A stretch of DNA of 64,000 nt, taken from an uncultured Erysipelotrichaceae bacterium. Lineage in GTDB: Bacteria; Bacillota_I; Bacilli_A; Erysipelotrichales; Erysipelotrichaceae. Location of the stretch: the NCBI GenBank assembly GCA_946537255.1, contig CAMNFS010000003.1, positions 21,761 to 85,760 of the forward strand. Reading direction: 5' to 3'. Shown here one piece after another: positions 53,899 to 63,680 of this stretch. A program made the translations under genes and the position numbers. The notes under the pieces were generated by a model. The model did not search any database, had not been told where the DNA came from, and saw only the letters and a list, made by a program, of their open reading frames with translations. How positions within the stretch are numbered: the first letter of the stretch is position 1; each line of letters starts with the position of its first letter.

Positions 53899-55206
53899 AT
53901 GATAGATCGTTATTCCCGTAAAGAAATGCGTGACCTCTGGAGCGAAGAGGCGAAGTTTCAGGCATGGCTTGAAGTTGAAATTCTGATTGATGAGGCATGG
54001 GCACAGCTTGGCGAGATTCCGATGGAGGATGTTGAAAAGATCCGTGCGAACGCAAAGTTTTCTGTCGACAGAATCCTTGAGATTGAAGAAACCACTCATC
54101 ATGATGTTGTGGCCTTCACCCGGTGCGTCAGTGAGTCTCTGGGAGAGGAAAAGAAGTGGATTCACTTCGGTGTAACCAGTACCGATGTCGTGGATACAGC
54201 CTATGGACTCCGCTATAAGAAAGCAAATGAAATTCTGCGCAGGGATATCCATGCCTTCATGGATATTCTGAAGGACAAGGCACTTGCCTACAAGGATACT
54301 GTCATGATGGGCAGAACGCATGGCGTACATGCCGAGATCACAACTTTCGGCATGAAGTTTGCCCTCTGGTATGAAGAAATGAAACGGAACCTGGAACGGT
54401 TCGAACTGGCCGCGAAGGATGTGGAATGCGGCAAGATTTCCGGCGCGGTTGGAACCTTCGCCAACATTCCTCCGTTTGTTCAGGACTATGTCTGTGAAAA
54501 ACTCGGAATTGAAAGTGCCGCGATTTCCACCCAGATTCTGCAGCGTGACCGGCATGCCCATTATTTTGCCGCACTGGCACTGATCGGTGGATCCATTGAA
54601 CAGATGGCGATGGAAATCCGTCATCTGCAGAGAACAGAAGTCCGGGAAGTGGAGGAAAAATTCCGCAAGGGTCAGAAGGGAAGCAGTGCCATGCCGCACA
54701 AGCGCAATCCGATCGGCAGTGAGAATATGTGCGGATGTGCGAGAGTGCTCAGGGGATACATGCTTACCGCCTATGAGGACGTGCCGCTCTGGCATGAACG
54801 GGATATTTCCCATTCAAGCGCCGAGCGGATCATCGCTCCGGACGCGACGGCTCTGCTCGATTACATGCTGAACCGTTTTGGAAACATCCTGAAGAATCTG
54901 ACTGTTTTCCCGGAAAACATGAAAGCAAACATCTGGAAGACAAATGGAGTGATCTTCTCCCAGCGATTCATGCTGAAACTGGTGGAAAAAGGATGGTCCA
55001 GAGAACAGGCCTATGACACGGTTCAGCCGCAGGCAATCCGGGCATGGGAAAACAATCTGAATTTCCGTACCCTGATGGAATCCATTCCGGAAGTGACCGC
55101 AGTTCTTTCTCCGGAAGAAATTGAAGACTGCTTTGATCCGATGTATCATACCCGCAATGTGGATGAAATCTACCGCCGTGTCGGTATTCTTCCTAAGGAA
55201 AACTGA
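53899..55206 (+). CDS. purB: Adenylosuccinate lyase
   Basis: 435 residues. Acts twice in purine synthesis (SAICAR to AICAR, and adenylosuccinate to AMP). [20 protein letters not shown] near 93-112, [19 protein letters not shown] near 136-154, and the signature [15 protein letters not shown] near 260-274 with catalytic serine. Start at 53899 (ATG) with AGGAG seven bases upstream; GTG at 53896 is less likely. The SD belongs to the tRNA fragment. Terminator follows. purA lies 3 kb downstream. Confidence 0.96.
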   Translation: MIDRYSRKEMRDLWSEEAKFQAWLEVEILIDEAWAQLGEIPMEDVEKIRANAKFSVDRILEIEETTHHDVVAFTRCVSESLGEEKKWIHFGVTSTDVVDTAYGLRYKKANEILRRDIHAFMDILKDKALAYKDTVMMGRTHGVHAEITTFGMKFALWYEEMKRNLERFELAAKDVECGKISGAVGTFANIPPFVQDYVCEKLGIESAAISTQILQRDRHAHYFAALALIGGSIEQMAMEIRHLQRTEVREVEEKFRKGQKGSSAMPHKRNPIGSENMCGCARVLRGYMLTAYEDVPLWHERDISHSSAERIIAPDATALLDYMLNRFGNILKNLTVFPENMKANIWKTNGVIFSQRFMLKLVEKGWSREQAYDTVQPQAIRAWENNLNFRTLMESIPEVTAVLSPEEIEDCFDPMYHTRNVDEIYRRVGILPKEN

Positions 55207-55225
55207 CGGATCCGATAACAACAGA

Positions 55226-55253
55226 GGATGTGCCTGTAAACACATCCTTTTAT
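55226..55253 (+). terminator. purB terminator
   Basis: Perfect seven-pair stem GGATGTG/CACATCC (55226-55232 with 55241-55247), eight-base loop, then TTTTAT. Confidence 0.8.
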
Positions 55254-55329
55254 ATGAATGATTAGACAAATGAAGCAGAAACAGCCAGTTGTTTTCCATG
55301 CTGGCTTTCTGTTCCAATCCGGAGGAACT

Positions 55330-56790
55330 ATGAGTATTCAAAGACTGGCCATCCTGCATTCCAATGACATGCATGGAGACTTTCTGGAAGAAGAGAAAGA
55401 TGGAATGAAGACCGGCGGACTGGCAAGACTTGCCGGTTATGTGAACGATGTGCGGGAATCGGAAGAGAATGTGATCTACGCCATAGCGGGAGACATGTTC
55501 CGGGGTTCCATTATCGAAAGTGAGTATCTGGGCTTTCAACCATTGATCTCATGAATGGATTGAATCCGGATGTTGCCTGTATTGGCAATCATGAGGTGGA
55601 CTATGGGGTTGCCCATCTTCTGTTTCTGGATAAATGCGCCCGGTTTCCGATTATCTGTGCCAATCTGTTTGTCACTCTCAACAGCACAAGGCTGTTTCAG
55701 CCGTACTTCAATGTGCGGGTCAAAGATATGAATGTGCTGTTCATCGGTATTCTGACAGAGGAAGTCATTGCCAGCACAAAGAATGAAAAAGTGATCGGAA
55801 CCTTTGTTGATGTGGATGAGGCTGCCAAGGAGGCAGGGATCATCTGTGGTAATTACCGCACGGTGGATACCGATTTAACGATCCTTCTTACGCATATCGG
55901 ACTGGAAGAGGACCGACGTCTTGCGGAGCGTCTCCATCCCGACTGGGGTGTGAATATCATCATCGGGGGACACAGCCACAGTTATATGGAGCAGCCTGAA
56001 ATCGTGAACGGGATCCCGATTGTACAGGCGTTTACCGGAACGGATCAGATCGGCCGGTTTGATATCCGCTATGACACCGACAGAGATGAGATTGTTTCCT
56101 GGGCCTGAAAGAATGTACCGGTCAATGAAACGCTTGCGGAAGAAAACAGCATTATGAAGATGATGCTTGCAAGATACAAGAAGGAAACGGATCTGAAATA
56201 TCACCGGGTACTGCCCCCGGTTTGCCCGCAGGCTCACGCATCCCACCCGGATTCAGGAAACAGAGCTTGGAAACCTTTATGCGGATATCCTTCAGGAAGG
56301 ATCCAGTTTTGATCTGATGATTATCGGTACCGGCAGTATCCGCAAGGAGGAACTCGGCCCGATCATTGAATATCAGGATATGCTGGAAAACACCCCGTTT
56401 GACGACTGTCTGTGGATGCTGGAGGCGGATGGTGCAAAGCTGCGGGGCATGGTGCTTCATTTTCTGAGAGATGACGCATGGACAGGTCACCCGGAGTTCC
56501 ATCAGTTTTCAAGAGGAATGCGGATCCGCTGCAGCAGAAGCACCCATGAACTGAAGGAGTTTTCCTTTCATGGAAAACCGATTGAGGACAGGGATCATAT
56601 TACCTTTGCGCTTCAGAATTATCATTTCACCAATTTTGATGAATTCATGGGCGTGCCGCTGGCGGAAATCAGCCAAAACCGGAAGCCGCGGGTGGCCGCG
56701 ACTTCCATCCATAATATCTATGTGGAGTATTTCATAACCCATACCGGGCTGGACGTCAGGGTGGAGGGAAGACTGATCATCGAGGACTGA
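55330..56790 (+). pseudogene. Decayed 5'-nucleotidase / bifunctional metallophosphatase
   Basis: Assembled across frames this is a UshA/YfkN-type enzyme: LAILHSNDMHGDF, AGDMFRGS, NPDVACIGNHEVDYG, IGGHSHSYMEQ and a 5_nucleotid_C domain (ISQNRKPRVAATSIHNI). It is broken by a frame change near 55540, an in-frame TGA at 56106 where Trp is expected, and a frame change near 56215. The RBS GGAGGAA before the ATG at 55330 is intact, so the decay looks recent. No signal peptide is visible, so it was probably a cytoplasmic nucleotidase. Confidence 0.9.
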
Positions 56791-56799
56791 AGCGGACAA

Positions 56800-57504
56800 T
56801 CATCTCACTCCTCTGACTGCTTCAAGAACAGCGCGGATACGCTCCTTATCGCAGCAGGGATATGCATGCAGATCATGGCGCATGGATTTCGCGCTCAGAT
56901 GGATCTGAGTACACTGTGTCTTTTCAATAAGGGCGGACACGTTGGTTTCATTGATTCCCGCACCTGGAAGGATTTCAATCCTGGATCCATAACGCTGGAT
57001 AATGGAACGGATCAGATCAGCTCCCTGCAGAGCTGTCGGCATCCCTCCGCTTGTAAGCAGCCGGTCGATTCCGCAGGAAATCAGGGTTTCCACGGATTCA
57101 AACGGACGGACTGCTTCATCAAAGGCCCGATGAAACACTGCTTCCCTGCCTGAACGGTGAGCCAGCTGCGCCATTTTTTCCGTGCGCTCTTTGTCAATCG
57201 TGCGATCCTCTTTCAGAAAACCGAATACAATACCGGCCGCACCATGTTCCAGAAAGAGTTCTGCGTCCTTCATCATGAGGCTGAATTCCTCCTGACTGTA
57301 GCAGAAGCCGGCGGAGCGGGGGCGTACCATGCAGAGAATCGGAATACGCGTATGGGCCGCTGCCGCTTCCAGCAGGGCAGGAGAGGGGGAAAGACCGCCC
57401 AGTTCCAGAGCGCAGTTCAGCTCGATCCGATCAATCGGAAAAGCGGATGCGGTGATGACATCGCAGATGGATCCGGTACAGATTTCCACTTTGATTTCTG
57501 CCAT
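56800..57504 (-). CDS. cutC: CutC family protein
   Basis: 234 residues, TIM barrel of the CutC (copper homeostasis) family. EICTGSICDVITA, RIELNCALELGGLSPS near 26-41, ILCMVRPRSAGFCYS near 56-70, FHRAFDE near 125 and ILPGAGINETNV near 181 are the family blocks. Its role in copper handling is uncertain in bacteria. Start at 57504 by homology; the SD (AAAGGG) is weak, and a longer frame to 57912 has no supporting start. Convergent with the decayed nucleotidase. Confidence 0.9.
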   Translation of the reverse strand: MAEIKVEICTGSICDVITASAFPIDRIELNCALELGGLSPSPALLEAAAAHTRIPILCMVRPRSAGFCYSQEEFSLMMKDAELFLEHGAAGIVFGFLKEDRTIDKERTEKMAQLAHRSGREAVFHRAFDEAVRPFESVETLISCGIDRLLTSGGMPTALQGADLIRSIIQRYGSRIEILPGAGINETNVSALIEKTQCTQIHLSAKSMRHDLHAYPCCDKERIRAVLEAVRGVR

Positions 57505-57576
57505 AGAATCAGCCCTTTCTTCACAGAATGCTTTTTCTGAAGCATATAATGTTCTCAGACCAAAGGAAAGAGAAAA

Positions 57577-58053
57577 ATGCGTGTAAGAAAAGCAGAAACA
57601 AAGGATATTCCTGGACTGAGAAAACTGCTGATGCAGGTGCTGGAAGTGCATGCCCGGCTGCGCCCGGACATCTTCATCCCCGGCACCGCAAAGTATTCTG
57701 AATCCGAACTGGAAGCGATCCTTGCGGATGAAAACCGGCCCATTTTCGCCGCTGTAAATGAAGAGGACAGGGTCATTGGCTATGCGATGTGTCAGTTTCA
57801 GCATCGTCCGCATTCGGATAACATGACGGATATCCTGACCCTGTATATCGATGACATCTGTGTTGATGAAAATGAAAGGGGAAAGGGAATCGCCTCCGCC
57901 ATCTATTCCCATGTAAGAGCTTATGCTTCAGAAAAGGGCTGTTATCATATCACGCTGAATGTATGGAGCGGAAATGACCGGGCGGTTTCCTTCTATGAGC
58001 ATATGGGACTGCGGCCGATGGAAACGGTCATGGAGGATATTCTGAAAAAGTAA
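57577..58053 (+). CDS. GNAT family N-acetyltransferase
   Basis: 158 residues. VRKAETKDIPGLRKLL opens the GNAT fold. The acetyl-CoA site is IDDICVDENERGKGIASAIYSH near 92-113 (motif A, Q/RxxGxG/A form), followed by LNVWSGNDRAVSFYEHMGLRP near 126-146. Substrate unknown. RBS AAAGGAAAGAG and a TATAAT -10 near 57544. Convergent with the Nudix gene across a shared terminator. Confidence 0.88.
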   Translation: MRVRKAETKDIPGLRKLLMQVLEVHARLRPDIFIPGTAKYSESELEAILADENRPIFAAVNEEDRVIGYAMCQFQHRPHSDNMTDILTLYIDDICVDENERGKGIASAIYSHVRAYASEKGCYHITLNVWSGNDRAVSFYEHMGLRPMETVMEDILKK

Positions 58054-58056
58054 AGG

Positions 58057-58082
58057 AAAAACGGGCCGGGCCCGTTTTATTT
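58057..58082. terminator. Bidirectional terminator between GNAT and Nudix genes
   Basis: Near-perfect palindrome AAAACGGGCC / GGCCCGTTTT (58058-58067 with 58069-58078) between two convergent genes, with A run on one side and T run on the other. Confidence 0.85.
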
Positions 58083-58529
58083 CATTCTGCTTCGATAGGC
58101 GTCCAGGATGACGCGGCTGATCGGATCCAACTGATCCGGAATCTCTTCCAGCGCAAAGAACTGCTGCCTGGTTACTTCCTCTTTCTGTACCTGCATCTTT
58201 CCATTCCATTTCCGGCAGATAAAGGCAATGGTTGCGATATAAGCCTGATCACCGTTTGGATAGGTGATGAAGAGCTCCTTGCCGGAAAAGTGGCGCCAGT
58301 ATTCCAGCTCCTGACAGATGAGGCCTGTTTCCTCCGCCGTTTCCCGCATCGCGCACGCTTCAAAGGTTTCACCCGGTTCCATTGAACCGCCCGGCATACC
58401 CCAGAGGCCGTTATCCGCGCGCTTCTGCATCAGAAGACGGTTGTTTTCATCAAACAGAAGCACAAGCGCTCCGGTAATCAGAATCACTCTTGTGCCGACA
58501 ATTCTGCGAAGATCCAGAATATATCCCAT
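58077..58529 (-). CDS. Nudix hydrolase
   Basis: 150 residues. Nudix box GGSMEPGETFEACAMRETAEETGL near 47-70, preceded by LWGMPGG and a conserved GALVLLFDENNRLLMQKRADN. It is similar to ADP-ribose pyrophosphatase or MutT-like proteins, and substrate is open. Start at 58529 sits three bases downstream of the purA stop on the same strand, so it is co-transcribed with purA and ends at the shared terminator. Not closely similar to the Nudix gene at 19178. Confidence 0.88.
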   Translation of the reverse strand: MGYILDLRRIVGTRVILITGALVLLFDENNRLLMQKRADNGLWGMPGGSMEPGETFEACAMRETAEETGLICQELEYWRHFSGKELFITYPNGDQAYIATIAFICRKWNGKMQVQKEEVTRQQFFALEEIPDQLDPISRVILDAYRSRMK

Positions 58530-58531
58530 AA

Positions 58532-59815
58532 TCAGATCAGCGGATTCAGAATGATGTTGCTCTGTCTGTCCGGTCCGACAGAAACCAGGCAGATCCGCAC
58601 ACCGCAGTATTCCTGAATAAACTCAACATAATCACGGCATTCCTTCGGAAGATCCTCATATTTTCTGACATTGGAGATATCTTCCTTCCAGCCCTTGAAA
58701 TTCCTATAGACCGGTACTGCCTTTTCATAGTCGGAAATGGAAGCCGGAACCGTGTCATAGGTATGACCGTTGATCTCATAGCCGACGCATACCGGAAGCG
58801 TATCGTAGCCGCTCAGAATATCAATCTTGGTAATTGCGAGATCCGTCATGCCGTTGATGGTTACCGCCTGTTTGACGACCGGCAGATCCAGCCAGCCGCA
58901 CCGGCGGGGACGGCCGGTTGTTGCGCCGTATTCATTGCCGGTTCTGCGGAGATTCTCACCGATCTCATTGTTCAGCTCCGTCACAAAAGGTCCTTCACCG
59001 ACCCGGGTGCTGTAGGCTTTGGCAATTCCGATGATGCGGTCAAGCTTTCTGGGAGAAACACCCGCGCCTTCACATACGCCCGCGGCAGTAGGAGAAGAGC
59101 TGGTCACATAAGGATAGGTACCGTAGTTGATATCCAGCATGTTTGCCTGAGCCCCTTCAAACAGCACATTTTTTCCGCTGTCGAGTGCCTTGTTGACTTT
59201 ATCTACCGCATCGATGATCATCGGAAGAAGCTTCGGACGGATTTCCTCAAACTGCTTCAGCATTTCTTCATAATCAAACGGCTCACCGTCATAGAGCCTG
59301 GTAATCTGTCTGTTCTTGCGCTCAAGAATGTATTTCAGTTTGGATTTGAACACGTCCCAGTCCTTGAGGTCACAGATCCGCATGCCGATGCGGTTGTATT
59401 TATCCGCGTAGCAGGGGCCGATACCGTTCTTTGTGGTTCCGATCCTGCCTTCGCCGGCATCTGCTTCCTCGAGGGCATCAATATATTTGTGATAGGGCAT
59501 GAGGAGATGGGCGCGGTCCGAAAGCCGCACATTCCCGCAGGAAAATCCTTTTTCCTGCAGCGCATTCATTTCCTCCAGAAGAACAAATGGATTGACCACT
59601 ACTCCGGGCCCGATCACACAGAGTGCGTTTTCATTCAGTATCCCGGAGGGAAGAAGATGAAGGATAACGGTCTGTCCATTGACGACGACTGTGTGTCCGG
59701 CGTTGTTTCCGCCCTGAAAGCGGACAACCATATCCATGTGTGTTCCAAGCAGATCGACGATCTTTCCTTTTCCTTCGTCTCCCCACTGACTTCCTACTAC
59801 TACATAACCTGCCAT
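58532..59815 (-). CDS. purA: Adenylosuccinate synthetase
   Basis: 427 residues. Joins IMP and aspartate with GTP to give adenylosuccinate, the step before purB to AMP. GSQWGDEGKGKIVD near 8-21 (P-loop), GNNAGHTVV near 36-44, GIGPCYADKYNRIGMR near 127-142, and ATTGRPRRCGWLDLP near 298-312. RBS AAGGAG and an extended -10 (TGCTAAAAT) lie upstream on the minus strand. Monocistronic apart from the Nudix gene. Confidence 0.97.
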   Translation of the reverse strand: MAGYVVVGSQWGDEGKGKIVDLLGTHMDMVVRFQGGNNAGHTVVVNGQTVILHLLPSGILNENALCVIGPGVVVNPFVLLEEMNALQEKGFSCGNVRLSDRAHLLMPYHKYIDALEEADAGEGRIGTTKNGIGPCYADKYNRIGMRICDLKDWDVFKSKLKYILERKNRQITRLYDGEPFDYEEMLKQFEEIRPKLLPMIIDAVDKVNKALDSGKNVLFEGAQANMLDINYGTYPYVTSSSPTAAGVCEGAGVSPRKLDRIIGIAKAYSTRVGEGPFVTELNNEIGENLRRTGNEYGATTGRPRRCGWLDLPVVKQAVTINGMTDLAITKIDILSGYDTLPVCVGYEINGHTYDTVPASISDYEKAVPVYRNFKGWKEDISNVRKYEDLPKECRDYVEFIQEYCGVRICLVSVGPDRQSNIILNPLI

Positions 59816-59940
59816 TGCTCTGACTCCTTAACTCAACAATCACTAATTTTAGCACAGGAAGATGACCTGGATTGCTTTATTGGCTCATTTCAGGAGGTTT
59901 TTGCTAAAATGAAGAACGTTGAAGGAGTGTAAAGAAAACT

Positions 59941-60768
59941 ATGAGTGAAGTAAATTCATCAAACTGCAGTCATGACTGCGGAAGCTGCGGAAAGGACTGC
60001 AGTGACCGTGACCTGCATTTCAAACTGAATTCCCGAAGCAGTGTGGATCATATTATCGGCATTGTTTCCGGTAAGGGCGGCGTCGGCAAAAGCTTCGTGA
60101 CCAGTACCCTGGCTGCGGAACTGCAGAGAAGAGGTCATCGTACCGCTGTTCTTGATGCGGATATTACCGGCCCGAGCATGGCGAAGGTCTTCGGGATCCA
60201 TGAAAAGCTGATGGGAGATGGAGAACTGATCTTTCCTGAAAAATCTTCCTCCGGCATTCAGCTGATTTCCACAAATATGATGCTTGACAGCGATGATCAG
60301 CCGGTCATCTGGAGAGGACCGATTGTGGCCGGTGTCATCCGTCAGTTCTATCAGGAAGTGTTCTGGGACGATGTTGACTACATGGTTGTGGATATGCCTC
60401 CGGGAACCAGTGATGTACCGCTGACGGTGTTCCAGTCTCTGCCGCTGGATGGAATCATTGTCGTAACAAGTCCTCAGGAACTTGTTTCCATGGTGGTGGA
60501 AAAAGCCATCAACATGGCAAAAATGATGAATATTCCGGTGCTCGGTCTGATTGAAAACATGAGCTATGTGGAATGCGGCAAATGCGGAAACAGAATCAGC
60601 ATTTTCGGCGAAAGCCACGCGGCTGAGATCGCCGACAAATATGGAATCCCTCTGCTTGCGCAGATTCCGATGCGGGAAGGATATGCCCAGGCGGCAGATG
60701 AAGGAAAGGTGGAGGCTCTTTCCGTTCCGGAAATCGCCGCCGCGGCTGATCTCATCGAAAAATCCTGA
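59941..60768 (+). CDS. Mrp/NBP35-type iron-sulfur carrier ATPase
   Basis: 275 residues. P-loop ATPase that carries and delivers Fe-S clusters. IVSGKGGVGKSFVTSTLA near 42-59 is the deviant Walker A, VLDADITGPSM near 72, VDMPPGTSDVPLTV near 150 and IENMSYVECGKCG near 205-217 with the CxxC for cluster binding. The N-terminus has extra cysteines (CSHDCGSCGKDC, 9-20) typical of the NBP35-type subgroup. SD GGAG is 13 bases from the ATG, which is long. Possible extended -10 (TGCTAAAAT) near 59900. Divergent from purA. Confidence 0.92.
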   Translation: MSEVNSSNCSHDCGSCGKDCSDRDLHFKLNSRSSVDHIIGIVSGKGGVGKSFVTSTLAAELQRRGHRTAVLDADITGPSMAKVFGIHEKLMGDGELIFPEKSSSGIQLISTNMMLDSDDQPVIWRGPIVAGVIRQFYQEVFWDDVDYMVVDMPPGTSDVPLTVFQSLPLDGIIVVTSPQELVSMVVEKAINMAKMMNIPVLGLIENMSYVECGKCGNRISIFGESHAAEIADKYGIPLLAQIPMREGYAQAADEGKVEALSVPEIAAAADLIEKS

Positions 60769-60772
60769 ACTA

Positions 60773-60789
60773 TTCACAGAAACTTCACA
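60773..60789 (+). promoter_or_regulatory. PhoP-box-like direct repeat before the response regulator
   Basis: TTCACA-N5-TTCACA at 60773-60778 and 60784-60789, an 11-base direct repeat. This is the arrangement of PhoP (OmpR family) boxes. A -10-like TGATAA lies at 60801-60806. Predicted binding site for the adjacent OmpR-type regulator. Confidence 0.45.
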
Positions 60790-60824
60790 TAATGACGGCA
60801 TGATAAACACGAAGGAGCAGAAAA

Positions 60825-61508
60825 ATGACAAGAATTCTGATTGTGGACGATGAAGCAAAAATCCGGGAGATGATCTGCAAGTATGCAGCCTATGAAGGAT
60901 TCGAAACGGATCAGGCGGTGGATGGGCTTGATGCGGTGGAGCACTGCACGAAAAATCCTTATGATCTTGTGGTCATGGATATCATGATGCCCAATCTTGA
61001 CGGCTTTTCCGCTGTCAAGGAAATTAAGAAACTCCGGCCTGAGCTTCCGTTTATCATGCTTTCGGCACTGGGAGAGGAATATGACAAGGTTCATGGCTTT
61101 GATCTTGGAATCGATGATTATGTAGTCAAGCCGTTTTCCTCCAAGGAACTGATGATGCGGATTCACGCAATTCTCAAGCGGGTTCACCCGCAGGCAAACG
61201 CGGCGGATATCTTCCGCATGCAGGGGCTTGAGATTGATTTCGGTGCGAGAACCGTCACGGTAGACGGTGAGCGGGCGCAGCTTTCTCCCAAGGAATATGA
61301 ACTTCTGGTCTATCTTGTCAAAAACGCCGGCATTGCTTTGACACGGGAACAGATTCTGCGCACGGTATGGGGATACGACTTCTTCGGGGATGACCGAACC
61401 CTCGATACCCATATCAAGCTGCTCAGAAAGAATCTGGGAGACTACGCAAAGTATGTTGTCACACTGAGAGGAGTCGGTTACCGCTTTGAAAAAGAAGAGC
61501 AGTCTTAA
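60825..61508 (+). CDS. OmpR/PhoP-family response regulator
   Basis: 227 residues. Receiver domain: acidic pair VDDE near 7-10, phosphoacceptor Asp in LVVMDIMMPNLDG near 47-59, Lys in VVKPFSSKEL near 102. The C-terminal winged helix has LSPKEYELLVYLVKNAG near 152-168 and GYDFFGDDRTLDTHIKLLRKNLG near 184-206. RBS GAAGGAG. Overlaps the sensor kinase gene by 23 bases. It is not possible to say which signal it serves. Confidence 0.95.
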   Translation: MTRILIVDDEAKIREMICKYAAYEGFETDQAVDGLDAVEHCTKNPYDLVVMDIMMPNLDGFSAVKEIKKLRPELPFIMLSALGEEYDKVHGFDLGIDDYVVKPFSSKELMMRIHAILKRVHPQANAADIFRMQGLEIDFGARTVTVDGERAQLSPKEYELLVYLVKNAGIALTREQILRTVWGYDFFGDDRTLDTHIKLLRKNLGDYAKYVVTLRGVGYRFEKEEQS

Positions 61509-62934
61509 ATGGAAAATCGCGTCGTATCTTATTTCGTTTGCGGCAGGTCTGATTCTGCTCCTTTCAGTGTTTCAGACGGTTCTGCTCGAACCGATGTATG
61601 AAAAATACAAGAAGGATACCGTTCGAAGAGCCGGCGATGAGGTAGTCGCCGCAATCAAAAGCGAGGACACGGATCTCACGAATACGATTTATTCCGTTTC
61701 AGCGGCGAATGACACCTGCGTCAGAATTATCAACTTCGCGGGTGAGGATCAGGTGGCTGGAAACATGGGGTGTGTCCTGTATCGGATGAATACCCGCGAG
61801 ATCCTCGAACAGTACAGTCTTGCTGTGGATAACGGCAATGAATACCTGAGCACCTCTTCCGGCGGGATCGGCATTCCCGGCGGACCGGGAAGACCCCGGG
61901 ACGGAACGGGCGGGGATGAGATGAAGAATCTCACTCTGACAAGAATCGTGGATACGGATGAAGGAAAGATCATTGTCCTGGTATATGCCGGGCTTTCCCC
62001 GGTCAACGCAACGGTTCAGACCCTGCGGGTACAGATGTATTACATAGCCGCCATCGTGCTGATTGCAGTGATCCTTCTGACCTGGATCATGAACCGTCAT
62101 ATTGCCAGTCCGCTGATGAAAATCAATGAATCCGCGAAGCATCTTCCGGAGGGCAGCTATGATATTGACGCAAAGACGGATGAATACCGGGAAGCGCAGG
62201 AATTGAATCTGACGCTGTCAGAAGCGGCCCGGGATATCCGGAAAGCGGATCAGGCAAAGCGGGATCTCATTGCCAATGTATCGCATGATCTGCGCACACC
62301 GCTTACCATGATCAAGGGATACGGTGAGATGATGCGGGATCTGCCGGGTGAAAAGACGGATGAGAATCTTGAGGTTATCATCAATGAAAGTGACCGGCTG
62401 AAATACCTGGTCAATGATCTTCTGGATCTGTCCAAGCTGGAGGAAAACCGGATTTCACTTGAGAAAACTGATTTTTCGCTGTCGGATCTGGTTCTTCGGA
62501 ATGTTCAGAAATACCGGTATTACCATGTGCAGGATCAGTTTGAGATCAATGTGTCATGTGAAGAGAATCTCATGGTGAATGCGGATGAAAAGCGGATTGA
62601 ACAGGTAGTGAACAATTTCCTTACCAACGCCGTCAACTATTCCGGGGATTCCCGGTCCATCGAGGTCCGGGTATTCCGCAAAGGAGAATCTGCCAGAGTG
62701 GAGGTGGAGGATCATGGCGAGGGCATTGAACAGGATCGGCTGAAGGATATCTGGGACAGATATTACAAAATCGACCGTGAACATGTCCGCCGCACCGATT
62801 CCAGCGGGCTGGGCCTGAACATCTGTCAGAAAGTACTCTCGCTTCACGGATGTGAATACGGTGTGGAAAGTGAACTTGGAAAAGGAAGCACTTTCTGGTT
62901 TGAACTGCCTCTTATCAAAGAACAGAAGTCATGA
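61486..62934 (+). CDS. Sensor histidine kinase
   Basis: 482 residues. Membrane helices near 10-34 (SYLISFAAGLILLLSVFQ) and 182-203 (YYIAAIVLIAVILLTWIM) frame an extracellular domain of about 145 residues with a Gly/Pro-rich stretch. HAMP-like region, then HisKA with IANVSHDLRTPLTMIKGYGEMM near 262-283 (His267 region). ATP-binding N box region VNNFLTNAVNYS near 374, and G boxes DHGEGIEQD and SSGLGLNICQKVL near 409 and 441. TTG start at 61486, GAGGAG 12 bases upstream. Confidence 0.92.
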   Translation: MKKKSSLKWKIASYLISFAAGLILLLSVFQTVLLEPMYEKYKKDTVRRAGDEVVAAIKSEDTDLTNTIYSVSAANDTCVRIINFAGEDQVAGNMGCVLYRMNTREILEQYSLAVDNGNEYLSTSSGGIGIPGGPGRPRDGTGGDEMKNLTLTRIVDTDEGKIIVLVYAGLSPVNATVQTLRVQMYYIAAIVLIAVILLTWIMNRHIASPLMKINESAKHLPEGSYDIDAKTDEYREAQELNLTLSEAARDIRKADQAKRDLIANVSHDLRTPLTMIKGYGEMMRDLPGEKTDENLEVIINESDRLKYLVNDLLDLSKLEENRISLEKTDFSLSDLVLRNVQKYRYYHVQDQFEINVSCEENLMVNADEKRIEQVVNNFLTNAVNYSGDSRSIEVRVFRKGESARVEVEDHGEGIEQDRLKDIWDRYYKIDREHVRRTDSSGLGLNICQKVLSLHGCEYGVESELGKGSTFWFELPLIKEQKS

Positions 62935-62966
62935 CATAATTACAGACAAAGGAGAACAGAAGAAAT

Positions 62967-63509
62967 ATGAAAGACATCAAAGGAAGCCAGACCGAAAAGA
63001 ATCTGGCCTATGCATTTGCCGGAGAAAGCCAGGCAAGAAACAAGTATGACTACTGGGCAAGCCGTGCCAAGAAGGATGGCTATGAGCAGATTGCCGGTGT
63101 CTTCGCGGAAACCGCACTGAATGAAAAAGAACATGCCAAGATGTGGTTCAAATATCTGCAGGGCGGTGCCATTCAGGATACCGTATCCAATCTGAAACAG
63201 GCTGCGGCCGGAGAAAACGAAGAATGGACCTCCATGTACAAGGGATTTGCGGAGACTGCCGATCAGGAAGGATATCCGGAAATTGCCGAGCAGTTCCGCG
63301 GAGTTGCGGCGATTGAAAAGGAACATGAGGAGCGTTATCTGAAGCTTCTCGCAAATATTGAAAGCGGTGAGGTATTTGTCCGCCAGGATGAAATGACCTG
63401 GCAGTGCCGCAACTGCGGCGCGATTGTCGTCGCGAAGGAAGCTCCGGAAAAGTGCCCGGTATGCGCGCATCCGAAGGCTTATTTCCAGCTGAAGAATGAT
63501 AACTACTGA
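62967..63509 (+). CDS. Rubrerythrin
   Basis: 180 residues. Non-heme diiron peroxidase for hydrogen peroxide removal in anaerobes. Ferritin-like diiron domain: [17 protein letters not shown] near 15-31, [17 protein letters not shown] near 51-67, [20 protein letters not shown] near 107-126. C-terminal rubredoxin-like iron site [10 protein letters not shown] and [11 protein letters not shown] with two CxxC pairs. RBS AAAGGAGAA. It lies 32 bases after the kinase gene and ends in a terminator. Fits an anaerobic lifestyle. Confidence 0.96.
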   Translation: MKDIKGSQTEKNLAYAFAGESQARNKYDYWASRAKKDGYEQIAGVFAETALNEKEHAKMWFKYLQGGAIQDTVSNLKQAAAGENEEWTSMYKGFAETADQEGYPEIAEQFRGVAAIEKEHEERYLKLLANIESGEVFVRQDEMTWQCRNCGAIVVAKEAPEKCPVCAHPKAYFQLKNDNY

Positions 63510-63522
63510 TCAAACAGCAGAG

Positions 63523-63555
63523 AAACGGTGATTCAAAGTGAATTGCCGTTTTTTA
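63523..63555 (+). terminator. Rubrerythrin terminator
   Basis: Eleven-pair stem AACGGTGATTC/GAATTGCCGTT (63524-63534 with 63540-63550, with two G-U pairs), then a T run. The downstream stretch to 63680 shows no supported gene. Confidence 0.8.
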
Positions 63556-63680
63556 CTTTGGATCAGAAGAAAAGACGGAAGGTTTCTCAATCCTTACGGC
63601 AATTTGCCATAAAATGAGTCTTGCAGGCGGAATAAGACAGGAAGGGTCTGAAGATCAGAAGAACCGTATATTTCTGCAGA

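Noticed and set aside
58763..59932. 389-residue open frame on the plus strand opposite purA
   Set aside because: Antisense to a perfectly conserved adenylosuccinate synthetase; no RBS.
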